Shown here: one piece after another, positions 13,335 to 13,880 of the stretch
Numbering within the stretch: the stretch's first letter is position 1
How the letters are laid out: the number at the start of each line of letters is the position of its first letter
Assembly (NCBI GenBank): GCA_035063885.1
Contig: JAPSFM010000126.1
Span: forward strand, 1-13,880
Reading direction: 5' to 3'
DNA: 13,880 nt
From: CAADGY01 sp900696665
GTDB lineage: Bacteria; Acidobacteriota; Terriglobia; Bryobacterales; Bryobacteraceae
The notes under the pieces: model-generated
What the model was told of the DNA's origin: nothing
The model's database searches: none
What the model saw: only the letters and a program-made list of their open reading frames with translations
Position numbers and translations under genes: made by a program

Positions 13335-13781
13335 ATGAGTCAGAAGGTTTTTGCTTACGGCTCCAACATGTGCTCGGGCCGGTTTCGTGATTACGGCGTG
13401 GCGCCCGAAGGTGACGGCAGCGCCGCAGTGCTCATTGACTATCGCCTGGTATTTAACAAGAAGAGCCGAGACGGTTCCGGAAAGGCGAATATTGAGCCGC
13501 ACCGCGACTCAGAAGTCTGGGGTGTGCTCTACACCGTTCCAGACGCCGATCTGGCCACTCTCGATTATGGTGAAGGCCTTGGCTACCACCGAAAGAGACT
13601 GGAGGTCCACCCGAACGATAATCGATGTTTAGGTGTTTGGGCCTACGTTGCCTCACGTCCGAGTGACGATCCCTTGCTGCGCCCCTACACCTGGTATAAG
13701 AGATTCCTCGTTGAGGGCGCCAAGGAGCATGCGCTCCCGCATGAATACATCTCTGCACTAGAACGTCTAGCAGGCTGCTGA
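13335..13781 (+). CDS. Gamma-glutamylcyclotransferase-like (GGCT/AIG2 fold) protein
   Basis: The 148-residue protein shows the GGCT-fold signature: the N-terminal substrate loop FAYGSNM (6-12), EVWGVLYTVPDADLATLD (60-77), and the block YGEGLGYHRKRLEV (78-91) whose Glu80 matches the catalytic acid of the family. Cyclotransferases of this fold release 5-oxoproline from gamma-glutamyl amines or from glutathione; the substrate here cannot be read from sequence. The ATG is 9 bases after the Argonaute stop on the same strand with no promoter between, so it is probably the third gene of the operon. The stop TGA lies in CAGGCTGCTGAAAAA, which resembles the end of an insertion element, so the native C-terminus may have been replaced (LAGC). 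Association with the pAgo system could be functional or incidental. Confidence 0.85.
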   Translation: MSQKVFAYGSNMCSGRFRDYGVAPEGDGSAAVLIDYRLVFNKKSRDGSGKANIEPHRDSEVWGVLYTVPDADLATLDYGEGLGYHRKRLEVHPNDNRCLGVWAYVASRPSDDPLLRPYTWYKRFLVEGAKEHALPHEYISALERLAGC

Positions 13782-13880
13782 AAAATTACCTCAGTGGCAC
13801 CACTTTACGTCGCAAAGTGCCGTGCTGCGGCGGAAAAGTCCGTCTCTGACGCTCGCAAATGTCGGCACCTATAGCTCTTA
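13765..13880. other. IS-end-like sequence with a hairpin at the window edge
   Basis: CTAGCAGGCTGCTGAAAAA (13767-13785) resembles the outer ends of several insertion-sequence families, recalled rather than searched. It is followed by an inverted repeat CACTTT (13801-13806), loop ACGTCGC, AAAGTG (13814-13819), flanked by GGCAC/GTGCC. There is no T-tract, so it is not a typical intrinsic terminator. No gene is seen in the last 99 bases. A transposase to the right of the window would confirm an insertion sequence. Confidence 0.35.

Noticed and set aside
1..13880. CRISPR arrays, tRNA or rRNA genes
   Set aside because: No regularly spaced repeats and no tRNA or rRNA signature were seen on either strand.

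Overview
The window looks like a stretch of a conjugative plasmid or integrative conjugative element carrying a compact defence island. At one end is a trbB-type conjugation ATPase divergent from a RepB-primase-domain protein. The DNA is moderately GC-rich and uses the standard bacterial code, with TGA serving as a stop in several intact genes. The host cannot be named from the sequence. The TrbB/RepB-primase pairing and gene style would fit an Acidobacteriota or proteobacterial element, but that is only an impression.

Layout from left to right. (1) 1-639, minus: 5' part of trbB. It shares a short divergent promoter region with a plus-strand RepB-primase-like gene at 757-1635. (2) 1636-2164: about 530 bases with no convincing gene. 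(3) 2165-5694, plus: a large single-chain restriction-modification gene (PD-(D/E)XK nuclease, then N6-adenine methyltransferase, then a recognition/C-terminal region). An in-frame TGA and a one-base deletion break it into three pieces. (4) 5777-6082, plus: an unrecognised 101-residue protein. (5) 6079-8048, minus: an unrecognised 225-residue protein translationally coupled to an XRE/ImmA-IrrE-like protein whose HExxH motif has lost its first histidine, possibly followed by a short lysine-rich ORF. The promoter carries a perfect 15-base palindrome. (6) About 8070-9180: an IS1595/ISXO2-like insertion sequence whose transposase is frameshifted by a 4-base tandem duplication. (7) 9284-13781, plus: a tight three-gene operon. 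It holds a SIR2 protein with a C-terminal APAZ domain, a short prokaryotic Argonaute overlapping it by 35 bases, and a gamma-glutamylcyclotransferase-like gene 9 bases downstream. (8) 13782-13880: an IS-end-like sequence with a hairpin.

The most interesting system is (7). SIR2-APAZ plus short pAgo is the known SPARSA type of abortive, NAD+-depleting immunity: the catalytically dead Argonaute uses a guide to sense invading nucleic acid and activates the SIR2 NADase. Two features go beyond the simplest two-domain form. A block resembling the RecG-like/HATPase C-terminal region of Schlafen-associated COG2865 proteins sits between SIR2 and APAZ. A GGCT-fold enzyme also appears to be co-transcribed as a third gene. 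Together with the broken R-M gene and the XRE/ImmA module, the window reads as an accumulation of defence and toxin-antitoxin-like cargo on a mobile backbone, some of it intact and some decaying.
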